A stretch of 64,000 nucleotides of DNA from Leptospira sp. (lineage in GTDB: Bacteria > Spirochaetota > Leptospiria > Leptospirales > Leptospiraceae), in assembly GCA_027531445.1 (NCBI GenBank), contig JAPZRK010000051.1:1-64000 (forward strand), written 5' to 3'. The notes beneath the pieces are model-generated. The model saw nothing but the letters and a program-made list of their open reading frames with translations. It was not told the DNA's origin and did no database searches. Shown here piece by piece: positions 1 to 8,819 of the stretch; position 1 is the stretch's first letter, and the number at the start of each line of letters is the position of its first letter. Both the position numbers and the translations under genes were made by a program.

Positions 1-2
1 AA

Positions 3-59
3 GTCGCTAATGGAAAACGAATTTTACCATTAGCCACACCTAGTCTCTATTTGAAGTAA
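3..59 (+). CDS. C-terminal tail of an upstream gene (partial)
   Basis: An open frame enters from the left edge and ends at a TAA at 57-59, giving 18 residues (ending ATPSLYLK). The two other plus frames close at 9-11 and 31-33. The composition is compatible with a real C-terminus, but 18 codons are too few to identify a family. It may also be chance. The next convincing gene starts at 273 on the same strand. Confidence 0.3.
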   Translation, partial: VANGKRILPLATPSLYLK

Positions 60-272
60 TGCTTCCATTACCTCGGTTTCTCTCGCTAGAATTGTCTTGG
101 AGTCACGCTACTGTGTATGTTGTAAATGAACTTAGTTCGCAATTGAGTGGTTCCCTTCCGGGCCTGTTACAATTACCGTTTTTCCATCTTTGGGAATGTA
201 CCTTCTGCGTCAATGATAAATTAGAAAAATTATCTCGATTTTTGAAGGAAGGGACTCATATTTCGGTGAATC

Positions 273-1316
273 ATGCTGAAATTCCATATCTTATCTCTGA
301 GCTTGGTTTTCATTTTAAGTATCATTTCGAGATGGGATTTGCAGGCACAAAGTAGAATCAAGTATCATTCCAACGATCGCACCGGAATCTTTTCTCAACG
401 TAAGGAAAATGGAGAGGAATTGATCACTCTATATCCCGGATTTCAGTATAGGGCAAATAACTTAACAATAACGGCACCTAACGGATCACAAGTTCGTTCA
501 CAGCAATTTGATCTTTCCAATACAAAATTTTTTTTAGATGTAAAGACAAAAGACATCACGTTTTTTTATATTTTCGGAACCTATTTGTTATACCAAAACT
601 ATACATACGACCAAACAGTCCAAGGGATCGACATGAACCTTGGAGGTTTTTTGCCCAATCAGTCCGCTTCCCTCGGATCCCCATATCAGAATCGAAATTT
701 AGGAACAAAAGTAGACGGCAGAATTGAGAGTCTAATGGCAGTTATATTTTTAGGAGAAGCAGGCAAAGATAACTTTCGTTTTGGATTTGGAGTGGGCCCG
801 AGCAATGTGAAGATGCAAGGTAACCCTGATTTTTATGATGGTCTTGCGACTCAGATACCTGTGGCAAACCTATCCACAAATGGGCAACTCGCAGATTCAA
901 TCAATCATATAGGAAATATCTCACTGCTACGTAACGGGAAATTAGAATCGGATCCGGTAAATGTATATTTGTTATCTCAATTGGGAACACCTGGAAATTT
1001 GGAGTTATTGGGCTTGTACCAGTTTTCCAAAGGAAATCTAGATCTCAAGGGTTTGAATCCTTACACTTTAATTTGGATCAATGAATTTGGTCGAGGTGCA
1101 CTTTCCCCATTAGAAGTGATCGCACTTGCAAACTTAGGAAAGTCAGATTTAAACTTTTATCATAGAAACGTTTCGACCTTCTATTATTTTTTTGAAGTTC
1201 CGCTTTGGGATGTTACGTTTCGATTTGGTTATGGCGGGCCATTGTATTACGAAGATGGTTATCGATTTACATTTCGAAATTTGGATTTTTCTACGTATAT
1301 CCCAATCGACTTTTAA
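273..1316 (+). CDS. exported protein of unknown function, possibly outer-membrane beta-barrel
   Basis: 347 residues. The N-terminus is a signal peptide: a hydrophobic stretch at about residues 5-20, then a likely signal-peptidase I site after LQAQ. There is no lipobox cysteine. The mature part alternates aromatic and polar residues, is rich in G, N, Y and F, and ends in an aromatic-rich segment with a final Phe. That terminus is typical of outer-membrane barrels. The start at 273 is chosen because GGTGA lies a few bases upstream and the signal peptide begins there. No enzyme motif is visible. The small secreted protein at 1337 follows after 20 bases and may be co-transcribed. The barrel assignment is inference. 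It could also be a periplasmic beta-rich protein. Confidence 0.75.
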   Translation: MLKFHILSLSLVFILSIISRWDLQAQSRIKYHSNDRTGIFSQRKENGEELITLYPGFQYRANNLTITAPNGSQVRSQQFDLSNTKFFLDVKTKDITFFYIFGTYLLYQNYTYDQTVQGIDMNLGGFLPNQSASLGSPYQNRNLGTKVDGRIESLMAVIFLGEAGKDNFRFGFGVGPSNVKMQGNPDFYDGLATQIPVANLSTNGQLADSINHIGNISLLRNGKLESDPVNVYLLSQLGTPGNLELLGLYQFSKGNLDLKGLNPYTLIWINEFGRGALSPLEVIALANLGKSDLNFYHRNVSTFYYFFEVPLWDVTFRFGYGGPLYYEDGYRFTFRNLDFSTYIPIDF

Positions 1317-1336
1317 GAAGCAATTTAAGAAACAAA

Positions 1337-1657
1337 ATGACAGAACAAAATAACCTAACGAATACGATTCGCCATATAGTAAAAATTTTTATATTATTAT
1401 TTCTTCTTCAAAATTATGCATTTTGTAACACAGAATTACCAATAACGAAATGTGAACTAGAAAAGAAAAAAAGACAGGATTGCATTTTGACCAATTTTGC
1501 TATATGTGAATTGACCGATGAACGAAGAAGGTATGAAAGGCAAGGCATCAATATTTGCACAAATCCAGATGGATTTTTATTTGCACTCATCGGGATTTGT
1601 GATCGTTACCTTTCTTATGAATGTGGGGGACCTAGAAACAATAGGTCAAATAGATAA
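1337..1657 (+). CDS. small secreted cysteine-rich protein of unknown function
   Basis: 106 residues. The open frame extends further upstream, into the preceding gene, but ATG 1337 is preferred because a signal sequence (hydrophobic run IFILLFLL) follows it directly. The mature region has seven cysteines, in contexts such as TKCE, QDCI, AICE, NICT, GICD and YECG. Disulfide bonding outside the cytoplasm is therefore likely. The first cysteine (YAFC) sits at the end of the hydrophobic stretch and could be a poor lipobox. No family is recognised. The C-terminus is basic (RNNRSNR). It lies 20 bases after the exported protein at 273 and ends just before a convergent metallophosphoesterase. Confidence 0.6.
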   Translation: MTEQNNLTNTIRHIVKIFILLFLLQNYAFCNTELPITKCELEKKKRQDCILTNFAICELTDERRRYERQGINICTNPDGFLFALIGICDRYLSYECGGPRNNRSNR

Positions 1658-1664
1658 GCTCAAA

Positions 1665-2861
1665 TTAAGCAGACACCAATTCTAAAAAAGTAATTTCGGA
1701 TGGTGCCCCGATGCGCAGTGGAGGTCCCCAATACCCCGTGCCTCGACTTACATACAACATCATATTTTTGTATTTATGTAAACCAGCAACAAATCTCTGG
1801 GCTAGGTATATAAACAGATTGCCTGGAAAATATTGCCCGCCATGGGTATGTCCTGAAAGCTGGAGATCAAATCCAGCCTCTCTCGCCTGATAGATGCTAT
1901 TCGGTTGGTGCGCAAGCAAAATTTTGTAATCAGATGCTTCTCCACCTTTCATCGCTAAAAATGGATCTGTTGCGTGTGATGCCATAATGGACCCTGCGTG
2001 CAAATCCGTTACACCTGCAATCGTGATTGTGGCACCATTCACTTTCAGAACTTGATTTCCATTCAATAAAACGGAAACTCCAAGTCGCTCCACTTCCTTG
2101 ATCCAAGCGATGACGCCGGAGTAGTATTCATGATTGCCTGTAATATAAAAGGATCCCATTTTAGATTTGAGATCCTTTAGTGGAGCGATGTGTTGTTTGT
2201 ATTTATGTGCGGGACCATCTACAAGATCCCCAGTGATAACAATCACATCCGGGTTGAGATGATTGATGCGATGAACAACCCTTTCCAAAAATTTTAATTT
2301 GATCGTAGGTCCCACATGGACGTCAGAAATTTGAACAATTTTGAATCCGATCAAATCCGGGTGTAAATTCTTGATGGGAATGCGAACCTTTATCGTTTTT
2401 AATTTTTGATGAGATTGGTAGAATCCGTAAAAAGTAAGTAGGAAGGCAATACCGACAGTGGCAATCGTAATCGATACGTGAATGAAATTCGCGTCTTGCA
2501 GATTGGAAAAGCCAAAACCACTGGCAAAAAACTGGAAAAAATCCACTGCACCAACACCTAGCAATCCGAATGCGAAATCAGCAATGTCTTTAAACAAGAC
2601 TAAAGAAAACAAAATCGAAAAGAAACCAAAACCCGTAAATGCAAAATAGGAGAAGATCGTTTGCGTAAGTTCTTTAGGTGAAAAATGGCTAAAGAAATAG
2701 GAGATAGGGATCATCAAAATTAGAATTGCGATTAAAATCCAAAAACCGTAGAGACTTAAACCCGATAGCATCAGACCATTGGCAATACGAACACCCGTAT
2801 AAACATAGGCTGTTCCGATGATCAGAGTAAAAACAAATAAGAATTTAAAAAAATGAATCAT
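1665..2861 (-). CDS. membrane-anchored calcineurin-like metallophosphoesterase
   Basis: 398 residues. The N-terminal half has about four hydrophobic segments (residues 1-160), and the C-terminal half is a calcineurin-like phosphoesterase of the YkuE/YaeI type. Motifs run in order: SDVH, GDLVDG, GNHEYY, a His in LLAHQP and GHTHGG. Together these are the usual ligands for a dinuclear metal centre. Family members cleave phosphoester or pyrophosphate bonds, some in lipid substrates such as UDP-diacylglucosamine. The substrate here cannot be read from sequence. The gene is divergent from the malate:quinone oxidoreductase, with 58 bases between them that must hold both promoters. Confidence 0.88.
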   Translation of the reverse strand: MIHFFKFLFVFTLIIGTAYVYTGVRIANGLMLSGLSLYGFWILIAILILMIPISYFFSHFSPKELTQTIFSYFAFTGFGFFSILFSLVLFKDIADFAFGLLGVGAVDFFQFFASGFGFSNLQDANFIHVSITIATVGIAFLLTFYGFYQSHQKLKTIKVRIPIKNLHPDLIGFKIVQISDVHVGPTIKLKFLERVVHRINHLNPDVIVITGDLVDGPAHKYKQHIAPLKDLKSKMGSFYITGNHEYYSGVIAWIKEVERLGVSVLLNGNQVLKVNGATITIAGVTDLHAGSIMASHATDPFLAMKGGEASDYKILLAHQPNSIYQAREAGFDLQLSGHTHGGQYFPGNLFIYLAQRFVAGLHKYKNMMLYVSRGTGYWGPPLRIGAPSEITFLELVSA

Positions 2862-2919
2862 TTCTAGGATTTTCTTCCTTCAAAGATTAGACTTTTCTGA
2901 GGAGCTGACCGTTAATTAA

Positions 2920-4440
2920 ATGACACAGGAATTCCTTTCAATGCACCACCCACCAGTAAAAACAAAATCAGATGTTATTCTTATCGGCGCAGGTATCATG
3001 AGCGCAACCCTTGGGATCTTTTTAAAAGAACTAGATCCTTCACTTACGATTACCGTGTTAGAAAAATTAGATGCCGCGGCACGCGAAAGTTCAAACGCTT
3101 GGAACAATGCCGGCACTGGACATTCCGCATTTTGTGAGTTAAATTATACAGCAGAAAAACCAGACGGAACCATTGATACAAAAAAAGCAATAACGATTGC
3201 AACAAATTATGAAATCTCTAGGGAATTTTGGGCCTATCTAGTAGCCGAAAGGAAAATCCTCGACGCAGAGGATTTTATTCATACCATCCCTCATTATAGT
3301 TTTGTTTGGGGTGATGAGAATGTCGCATTTTTGAAAAAAAGGTATGAAGCTCTTAAAAAATATCCTCTTTTTGATATGTTAGAATATACGGAAGATCGTA
3401 AGGTGTTATCCGAATGGATGCCACTCGTGATGAAACATCGCGATCCTTATACTAAAGTAGCCGGAACAAAGATGGGCATCGGAACCGATGTCGATTATGG
3501 CAATCTCACTCGCGGGATATTTAAATATTTGGAGACCTTACCTGGTGTGACTATCAGTTATTATGAGCACGTAAAGGATTTAGAAAGAGAACCAAATGGT
3601 CTTTGGAACTTAACATCAACTAACATTCTTAGTCACGAAAAAGAACACCATGAGGCAAATTTTGTATTCATTGGTGCTGGCGGTGGATCTCTCCCTCTAT
3701 TAGAAAAATCAGATATTCCAGAAGCCGAAGGATTTGGTGGATTTCCTGTTAGTGGACAATGGCTTCGCTGTAAAAATCGAGAAGTCATTGACTCACACTT
3801 TGCAAAGGTATACGGAAAGGCATCTGTGGGATCACCTCCCATGTCTGTTCCGCACCTTGACACACGCATTATGAACGGCAAACGTGAGTTGCTTTTTGGA
3901 CCTTATGCTGGTTTTACCACTAAGTTTTTAAAGAAAGGATCTTATTTTGACCTTGCTGGTTCCTTGGAACTTGGAAATATTTTTCCCATGCTTTCAGCAG
4001 GTATGCACAATTTGCCACTCACAAAGTACCTGATTGGTCAAGCCATGCAATCTCATGAGGATCGTATCAAGGCACTTCGCGAATACTTTCCCGATGTAAA
4101 AAGTGATGATTGGGAACTCGTCATTGCCGGACAAAGAGTACAGGTTATCAAAGCGGACAAGGAAGAAGGTGGAGTTTTAGAATTTGGAACAGAAGTTGTT
4201 GCCGCGGCTGATGGTTCTCTTGCCGCATTACTTGGAGCTTCTCCTGGTGCTTCTACATCTGTCGCCATCATGTTAGAGGTGCTTGCAGATTGTTTCCCTG
4301 AAAAAATGAAATCAGAGCAATGGGTGTCAAAGATCAAAAAGATGATCCCCATTTTTGGTGAAAATTTAACAGCCAACGAAGCGAAGTGTAAAGAAAGTAG
4401 AGAAAGAACTTCCAAAGCACTTAACTTAAAGGTATTATAG
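2920..4440 (+). CDS. mqo: malate:quinone oxidoreductase
   Basis: 506 residues, the normal length for Mqo. This FAD enzyme oxidises malate to oxaloacetate and passes electrons to membrane quinones, as part of the TCA cycle and respiratory chain. The N-terminal Rossmann motif (GAGIMSATLG) binds FAD. It is followed by the family-typical segments SSNAWNNAGTGHSA and ELNYT, and later GGFPVSGQW and FGPYAGF. The start is ambiguous: ATG 2920 has GAGGAG about 16 bases upstream, and ATG 2941 has AGGAA about 9 bases upstream. Both leave the FAD domain intact. The gene stands alone, divergent from a phosphoesterase. The next gene follows after 54 bases. Confidence 0.95.
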   Translation: MTQEFLSMHHPPVKTKSDVILIGAGIMSATLGIFLKELDPSLTITVLEKLDAAARESSNAWNNAGTGHSAFCELNYTAEKPDGTIDTKKAITIATNYEISREFWAYLVAERKILDAEDFIHTIPHYSFVWGDENVAFLKKRYEALKKYPLFDMLEYTEDRKVLSEWMPLVMKHRDPYTKVAGTKMGIGTDVDYGNLTRGIFKYLETLPGVTISYYEHVKDLEREPNGLWNLTSTNILSHEKEHHEANFVFIGAGGGSLPLLEKSDIPEAEGFGGFPVSGQWLRCKNREVIDSHFAKVYGKASVGSPPMSVPHLDTRIMNGKRELLFGPYAGFTTKFLKKGSYFDLAGSLELGNIFPMLSAGMHNLPLTKYLIGQAMQSHEDRIKALREYFPDVKSDDWELVIAGQRVQVIKADKEEGGVLEFGTEVVAAADGSLAALLGASPGASTSVAIMLEVLADCFPEKMKSEQWVSKIKKMIPIFGENLTANEAKCKESRERTSKALNLKVL

Positions 4441-4494
4441 ACTAATTACCTTTCGAATGACCGCAAAATTTGGCTTGTAGGGAAAGCACCTTAC

Positions 4495-7400
4495 TTGCCA
4501 AATATGGTCATGCGGATCTTTGGCTTTTTTGTAGTGGCGTGCTGTTTTTTATACGCAATTTTCCACTTTTCCAAACAAATCCAACCTAAGTCCCGTCATC
4601 CGATCACAAATCTAGGAGGCAGTTTAACTTACCAATTTCCAGGGGAAACGATTTGGCATCCCTACTCCATCAATGCATTTTTAAGGACGAATGAAAATCA
4701 AAAGCTCCTTCGAATGAAAATCCAGCTTCCTATTTTCAAACCAGGACAGAATTCGATTTATATCAAGATGATCAACATAGCTGGAAAATTTTATTTTAAC
4801 GATCAAATAATCTATGAACATGGAGACTGGGACATTCGTTCCGATCGAAACGTCTTTGCAAATTTTTTCGAACACTTATTTTTGGTTCCGGCCGAAGCCA
4901 GTGGGAAAATCATTGAAGCAGAAATTTATTCCGATTGGAAGACGATTGGTATCTACGAGGGAATCCTTTTAGGTAACGATGCAGATTTACGTGAAATTTA
5001 TTTCCGAAACCAACTCCCAAATTATCTCTTTGCATTTTTTTATTTAATCGTAGGTATCTTTGCTTTACTCATCTACTGGTTAGCGCTTGATAAATCATTG
5101 CTGTATTTCGGATCCATCGCCATTTCTATCGCTGTAATTTCTTTGGCGGAAGCAAATAGCAATCTAACTCCATATTTGTATCATGAATTTTCACCATTTA
5201 TGGGAGTAAGTGGTTATTTTGGTATGGTATTTTCATTCGGTCAGTTCATCCGAGTTATGTTTCCGAAAACGTTTCCAAAGACCATTGCATTCTATTTGAT
5301 TGTTGTCGCTATCGATTATCTATATTCACTTTTTATCATTATCAATTTTGGATTTACCAGAGTATACTGTGAGATGTTTGAATTACAAGGTGGTATCATT
5401 GCTGGAGTGGGCTGTATCATTACATTTGCGATTGCCACCAAAGAAGCATTAAATAAAGATAAAAATGCAAGGATATTACTCCTCGGTTTTTTTCTCTTAT
5501 TTTCTACCTTTCCGCACTACTTGGCATTTCAATTTGGCATTTCAGAATCTAATGCCAATGACATACATTTCAGATTTTTCCCATTAATGATGTCACTCGT
5601 TTGGATCATTGCAATTCGGTATCAATCCAATTTGAATTCATTGAAAGAAACAACTGTCTTGTTACAACAATCCAAAGTTAATTTGGAAGAAAAAGTACGG
5701 GAAAAAACAATTAGCCTCGAGAATGCAAATGACCAGCTATCGAAGGAGATTAAAACAAAGTCTGATTTTTTTGCGAATATTTCCCACGAGTTTAAAACTC
5801 CACTGACCCTCATTATCTCTCCATCAGAAAAATTGGCAAAAAAGGAAACCGATGAGGAATCATTATTTTTGCTTTCAGTCATTCACAGAAACTCAAAACG
5901 AATTCAAGAGTTAGTAGAAGATCTACTCACAATGGCAAGGATTGATTTTGGGGTACAAAATAAAGAAGAAGTGGATGTTGAACTTTTTCGCTATTTTAAA
6001 AAGTCGGCTCAAGAATTCAAATTATTATGTGATGAAAAAAATATTGAGTTCAGATACGATGATATTAATTCTCAATGCTATGCTAAAATTCTAAAGCACC
6101 AATGGGATCTTATCATTCGGAATGTACTAAGCAATGCCGTAAAATTTACAAATTTCGGATTTGTCGAACTCAAGATAAGTATCTCACAAAATGAAATACT
6201 AATATCCGTTAAGGACACAGGAATCGGCATTCAAAAATCTGAATTGGAGCTTATTTTCAATCGATTTTACCAATCAGAAAGAAATAAAGAATCATCAGCG
6301 GTTGGGACAGGAATCGGACTGTATTTGGTTAAAGAAATGGTTCGAGATTGTGGAGGATCCATCGAGATCAACTCAATGATTGACAAAGGCACTGAGGTAT
6401 CGATCAAACTTCCATTCAGAGTATCCGATAGGAAAGAAACGGAAATCAATGAAGGCGAGGCTCTTCCATTCCAACAATACCACATCCCTTCCAAAGAAAA
6501 TTCTAAAAAAGAATTATCTCATATACTCATTGTTGAAGACGAACCTTCCATGGCTGAATATTTAGAATATCTTTTGAAAGATCAGTTTCGATTGACTCTG
6601 TTTCATTCAATAGAATCTGCACTGGCATCCTTTGGCTCAAACGAGTATGACTTAGTTCTATCGGATTGGACCCTTCCTGGCAGAAATGGAAGTGCCTTAT
6701 TGCAAGAGGTAAGGTTAAAAAACAAAAACATTCCATTCCTTTTTCTGACTGCAAGAACCGAAGAAGACATTGTAAATAAAGCCTTTCAACTTGGTGCTGA
6801 CGATTTCATTCAAAAACCATTCCGCGCCAATGATTTGATATCTAGAATTTTACAAAAAATCGAGAAGAGTTATGATCACAATCAGAATGTACTCTCTGAA
6901 ATAGATCGAGTGTATGGAGATATTCATGACATCTTAGGTGGAAAATTAACAGATCTTATGTTGCAAATTGAACAAATTAATTCCAAACGAACATTCTCTG
7001 ACTCCTCCTTCGACAATTTAAAATCAACAGCACATTCTCTTTCCAAGGAGCTAAGAAATAGACTCCAAGAATGGGAAGATTTCAGAAATATGAAAGAAGA
7101 CTTTGAACTGGGATGGATGTCCATGTTGGTAAGACGTTATACGAATGTTGGAAGATCATGCAGGATCAAATTGGTTGAACCATCCCGCTGGGAGGATACA
7201 AATCGATGGAGTCTACTCTTGAAAACTGAAATCTTTAAAATGACTCAAGAATTGGTAAATAATGATCTAAAATATGGCGAAGGTGTAGCTCTATACGAAA
7301 TCAAGTCCATTTATCCTTCCTTTGAGATGAGAGTCTCTACGAAATCAAATTATGTAGATTCTCAAAGCAAAGGACGAGGCACAAGAAATTTGAAAGAAAG

Positions 7401-7497
7401 TTGCGATAGAATGAAAGCAAATCTAAACTATTCCAGAAATTCAGACCAATTTTTGATTCACTTTTACGTACCGAACACTGAATCCGTGTCAAAATAA
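4495..7497 (+). CDS. hybrid sensor histidine kinase: 7TM sensor, HisKA, HATPase, receiver, second kinase-like module
   Basis: 1000 residues. One membrane segment and an extracytoplasmic beta-rich domain (about 30-170) precede a multi-span region (about 175-380), as in 7TMR-DISM sensors. A coiled coil then leads to HisKA with phospho-acceptor His431 (NISHEFKTPL). The HATPase has an intact N box (NVLSNAVKFT), G1 (DTGIGI) and G2 (GTGIGL). A receiver at about 675-790 carries Asp724 (SDWTLPG) and a KP motif. The C-terminal 200 residues hold a second His-Asp dyad (His811 in DIHD) and a NarX-like end. This end closely resembles the C-terminus of the kinase at 8797-10653. TTG 4495 is chosen as start because GGAAAG lies 8 bases upstream. 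ATG 4504 and 4510 are alternatives. Two response regulators follow. Confidence 0.9.
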   Translation: MPNMVMRIFGFFVVACCFLYAIFHFSKQIQPKSRHPITNLGGSLTYQFPGETIWHPYSINAFLRTNENQKLLRMKIQLPIFKPGQNSIYIKMINIAGKFYFNDQIIYEHGDWDIRSDRNVFANFFEHLFLVPAEASGKIIEAEIYSDWKTIGIYEGILLGNDADLREIYFRNQLPNYLFAFFYLIVGIFALLIYWLALDKSLLYFGSIAISIAVISLAEANSNLTPYLYHEFSPFMGVSGYFGMVFSFGQFIRVMFPKTFPKTIAFYLIVVAIDYLYSLFIIINFGFTRVYCEMFELQGGIIAGVGCIITFAIATKEALNKDKNARILLLGFFLLFSTFPHYLAFQFGISESNANDIHFRFFPLMMSLVWIIAIRYQSNLNSLKETTVLLQQSKVNLEEKVREKTISLENANDQLSKEIKTKSDFFANISHEFKTPLTLIISPSEKLAKKETDEESLFLLSVIHRNSKRIQELVEDLLTMARIDFGVQNKEEVDVELFRYFKKSAQEFKLLCDEKNIEFRYDDINSQCYAKILKHQWDLIIRNVLSNAVKFTNFGFVELKISISQNEILISVKDTGIGIQKSELELIFNRFYQSERNKESSAVGTGIGLYLVKEMVRDCGGSIEINSMIDKGTEVSIKLPFRVSDRKETEINEGEALPFQQYHIPSKENSKKELSHILIVEDEPSMAEYLEYLLKDQFRLTLFHSIESALASFGSNEYDLVLSDWTLPGRNGSALLQEVRLKNKNIPFLFLTARTEEDIVNKAFQLGADDFIQKPFRANDLISRILQKIEKSYDHNQNVLSEIDRVYGDIHDILGGKLTDLMLQIEQINSKRTFSDSSFDNLKSTAHSLSKELRNRLQEWEDFRNMKEDFELGWMSMLVRRYTNVGRSCRIKLVEPSRWEDTNRWSLLLKTEIFKMTQELVNNDLKYGEGVALYEIKSIYPSFEMRVSTKSNYVDSQSKGRGTRNLKESCDRMKANLNYSRNSDQFLIHFYVPNTESVSK

Positions 7498-7569
7498 TCG
7501 GCCTCTCACCCAAATAGGGTATATGCATTTGATCCAAATTACCTTATAATTGGAAATCGGTGGCAATCA

Positions 7570-8193
7570 GTGATTTTTGATTTTGTAGAAGATGATCCGA
7601 ATTTTTCAAATAAATTAAGGGAAACCCTCGAATTCCAAGGGGATGAAATACGTATGTTTCCTTCGGCTGAAAGTTATTTATTGGCAAACAATATCGGCCA
7701 AAGTGCGATTCTATTTGTTGATATAGCGCTTCCCGGAATGAACGGGATACAACTCATTCAAATAGTAAAGGAAAAGTATCCTGACTTAAAAATTGTCGTA
7801 TTATCAGCATTAGACTCTGATAACATTCTATTCCAAGCATTAAAATCTGGTGCAATTGGCTACATTCTTAAATCTGATTTAGAAAAATTACCTAATCTTA
7901 CAATGGATATATTGGCTGGAGGTGCAGTCATCACACCTACACTTGCTTTGAGAGTTTTTAAAAGTTTTCAGGTGCCAAGTGAAAAATTGGATGAAGGCTT
8001 TGAAAGTTTAACATCGAGAGAAAAGGAAATTCTTACAGAATTGATATCTGGCCAATCAATGCGTGAAGTAGCAGAGGAATTAGATATTTCGTTACATACC
8101 GCACAGACTCATACTAAAAATATATATAAAAAACTACAAGTCAATAACCGCATACAATTAATTAGACGAGCAACCGATCTAGGGTTAGAATAG
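7570..8193 (+). CDS. NarL/FixJ-family response regulator 1
   Basis: 207 residues: an N-terminal receiver with acidic pocket VEDD, phospho-acceptor Asp51 (FVDIALPG) and Lys near residue 102 (LKSD), then a LuxR-type helix-turn-helix (LTSREKEILTEL with recognition region HTAQTHTKNIYKKL). It is a transcription regulator phosphorylated by a partner kinase, probably one of its neighbours. The GTG start at 7570 has CGGTGG six bases upstream, and it places the protein at the expected receiver N-terminus. The stop overlaps the start of the second regulator (TAGTG), so the two are translationally coupled. The 72-base gap from the hybrid kinase does not exclude co-transcription. Confidence 0.92.
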   Translation: MIFDFVEDDPNFSNKLRETLEFQGDEIRMFPSAESYLLANNIGQSAILFVDIALPGMNGIQLIQIVKEKYPDLKIVVLSALDSDNILFQALKSGAIGYILKSDLEKLPNLTMDILAGGAVITPTLALRVFKSFQVPSEKLDEGFESLTSREKEILTELISGQSMREVAEELDISLHTAQTHTKNIYKKLQVNNRIQLIRRATDLGLE

Positions 8194-8819
8194 TGGAACG
8201 ATATCATATCGGGATCATCGAAGACCAGGAACATTTTGTCGAATATTTAGAAGAAAGATTGGGAAAGGATGACAAAATAAAACTTTCAAAATTTGATTCG
8301 GCTGAGTCCTTTATTGAGAATGGCAATCAAGAAATTTTTGATTTAATTTATTTGGATATTAATTTAAAGGAAATGAATGGAATTGATTTGCTAAAACATC
8401 TTTATAGCTTCAATTCTGAACACAAAATTGCGATTCTTACAACAATTTCTTCTGATTCAGTCATATTCAATGCTTTGGAATTCGGAGCCATAGGGTATTT
8501 ATTAAAGTCTGAGGTATCAGATCTTTTAGACATCACATACATATTCTTAAATGGTGGAACAGTCATTACTCCTACCATAGCGTTTCATGTATTAAGAAAA
8601 TTTAAGAAAATTCCTATCAGTGGTTTCGAAAGATTATCTGATCGCGAAAAACAAATCCTTGAAGAACTTACCAAAGGTTATACCGCTGAGGAAGTCGCGT
8701 CTCACTTTAAATTATCTACTCATACAGTGCGCACACAGATTCGATCCATTTATTCAAAGTTAAATGTCAATAATCGCACCATGCTTATGAACAAACTCAA
8801 CTCATATGAGGGAATGTAA
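8193..8819 (+). CDS. NarL/FixJ-family response regulator 2
   Basis: 208 residues, paralogous to the preceding regulator. The receiver has IEDQ, phospho-acceptor Asp55 (YLDINL) and LLKSE. A LuxR-type helix-turn-helix follows (LSDREKQILEEL, HTVRTQIRSIYSKL). Both regulators share the linker pattern GG(A/T)VITPT, which points to tandem duplication. The GTG start at 8193 overlaps the preceding TAG by one base, which fixes the start and couples translation. The 3' end overlaps the convergent kinase gene by 23 bases. A heterodimer of the two regulators is possible but not shown by sequence. Confidence 0.92.
   Translation: MERYHIGIIEDQEHFVEYLEERLGKDDKIKLSKFDSAESFIENGNQEIFDLIYLDINLKEMNGIDLLKHLYSFNSEHKIAILTTISSDSVIFNALEFGAIGYLLKSEVSDLLDITYIFLNGGTVITPTIAFHVLRKFKKIPISGFERLSDREKQILEELTKGYTAEEVASHFKLSTHTVRTQIRSIYSKLNVNNRTMLMNKLNSYEGM

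Noticed and set aside
59..355. 98-residue plus-strand frame at the left edge
   Set aside because: It overlaps the signal-peptide gene starting at 273 by 83 bases, has no ribosome-binding site and no recognisable domain.
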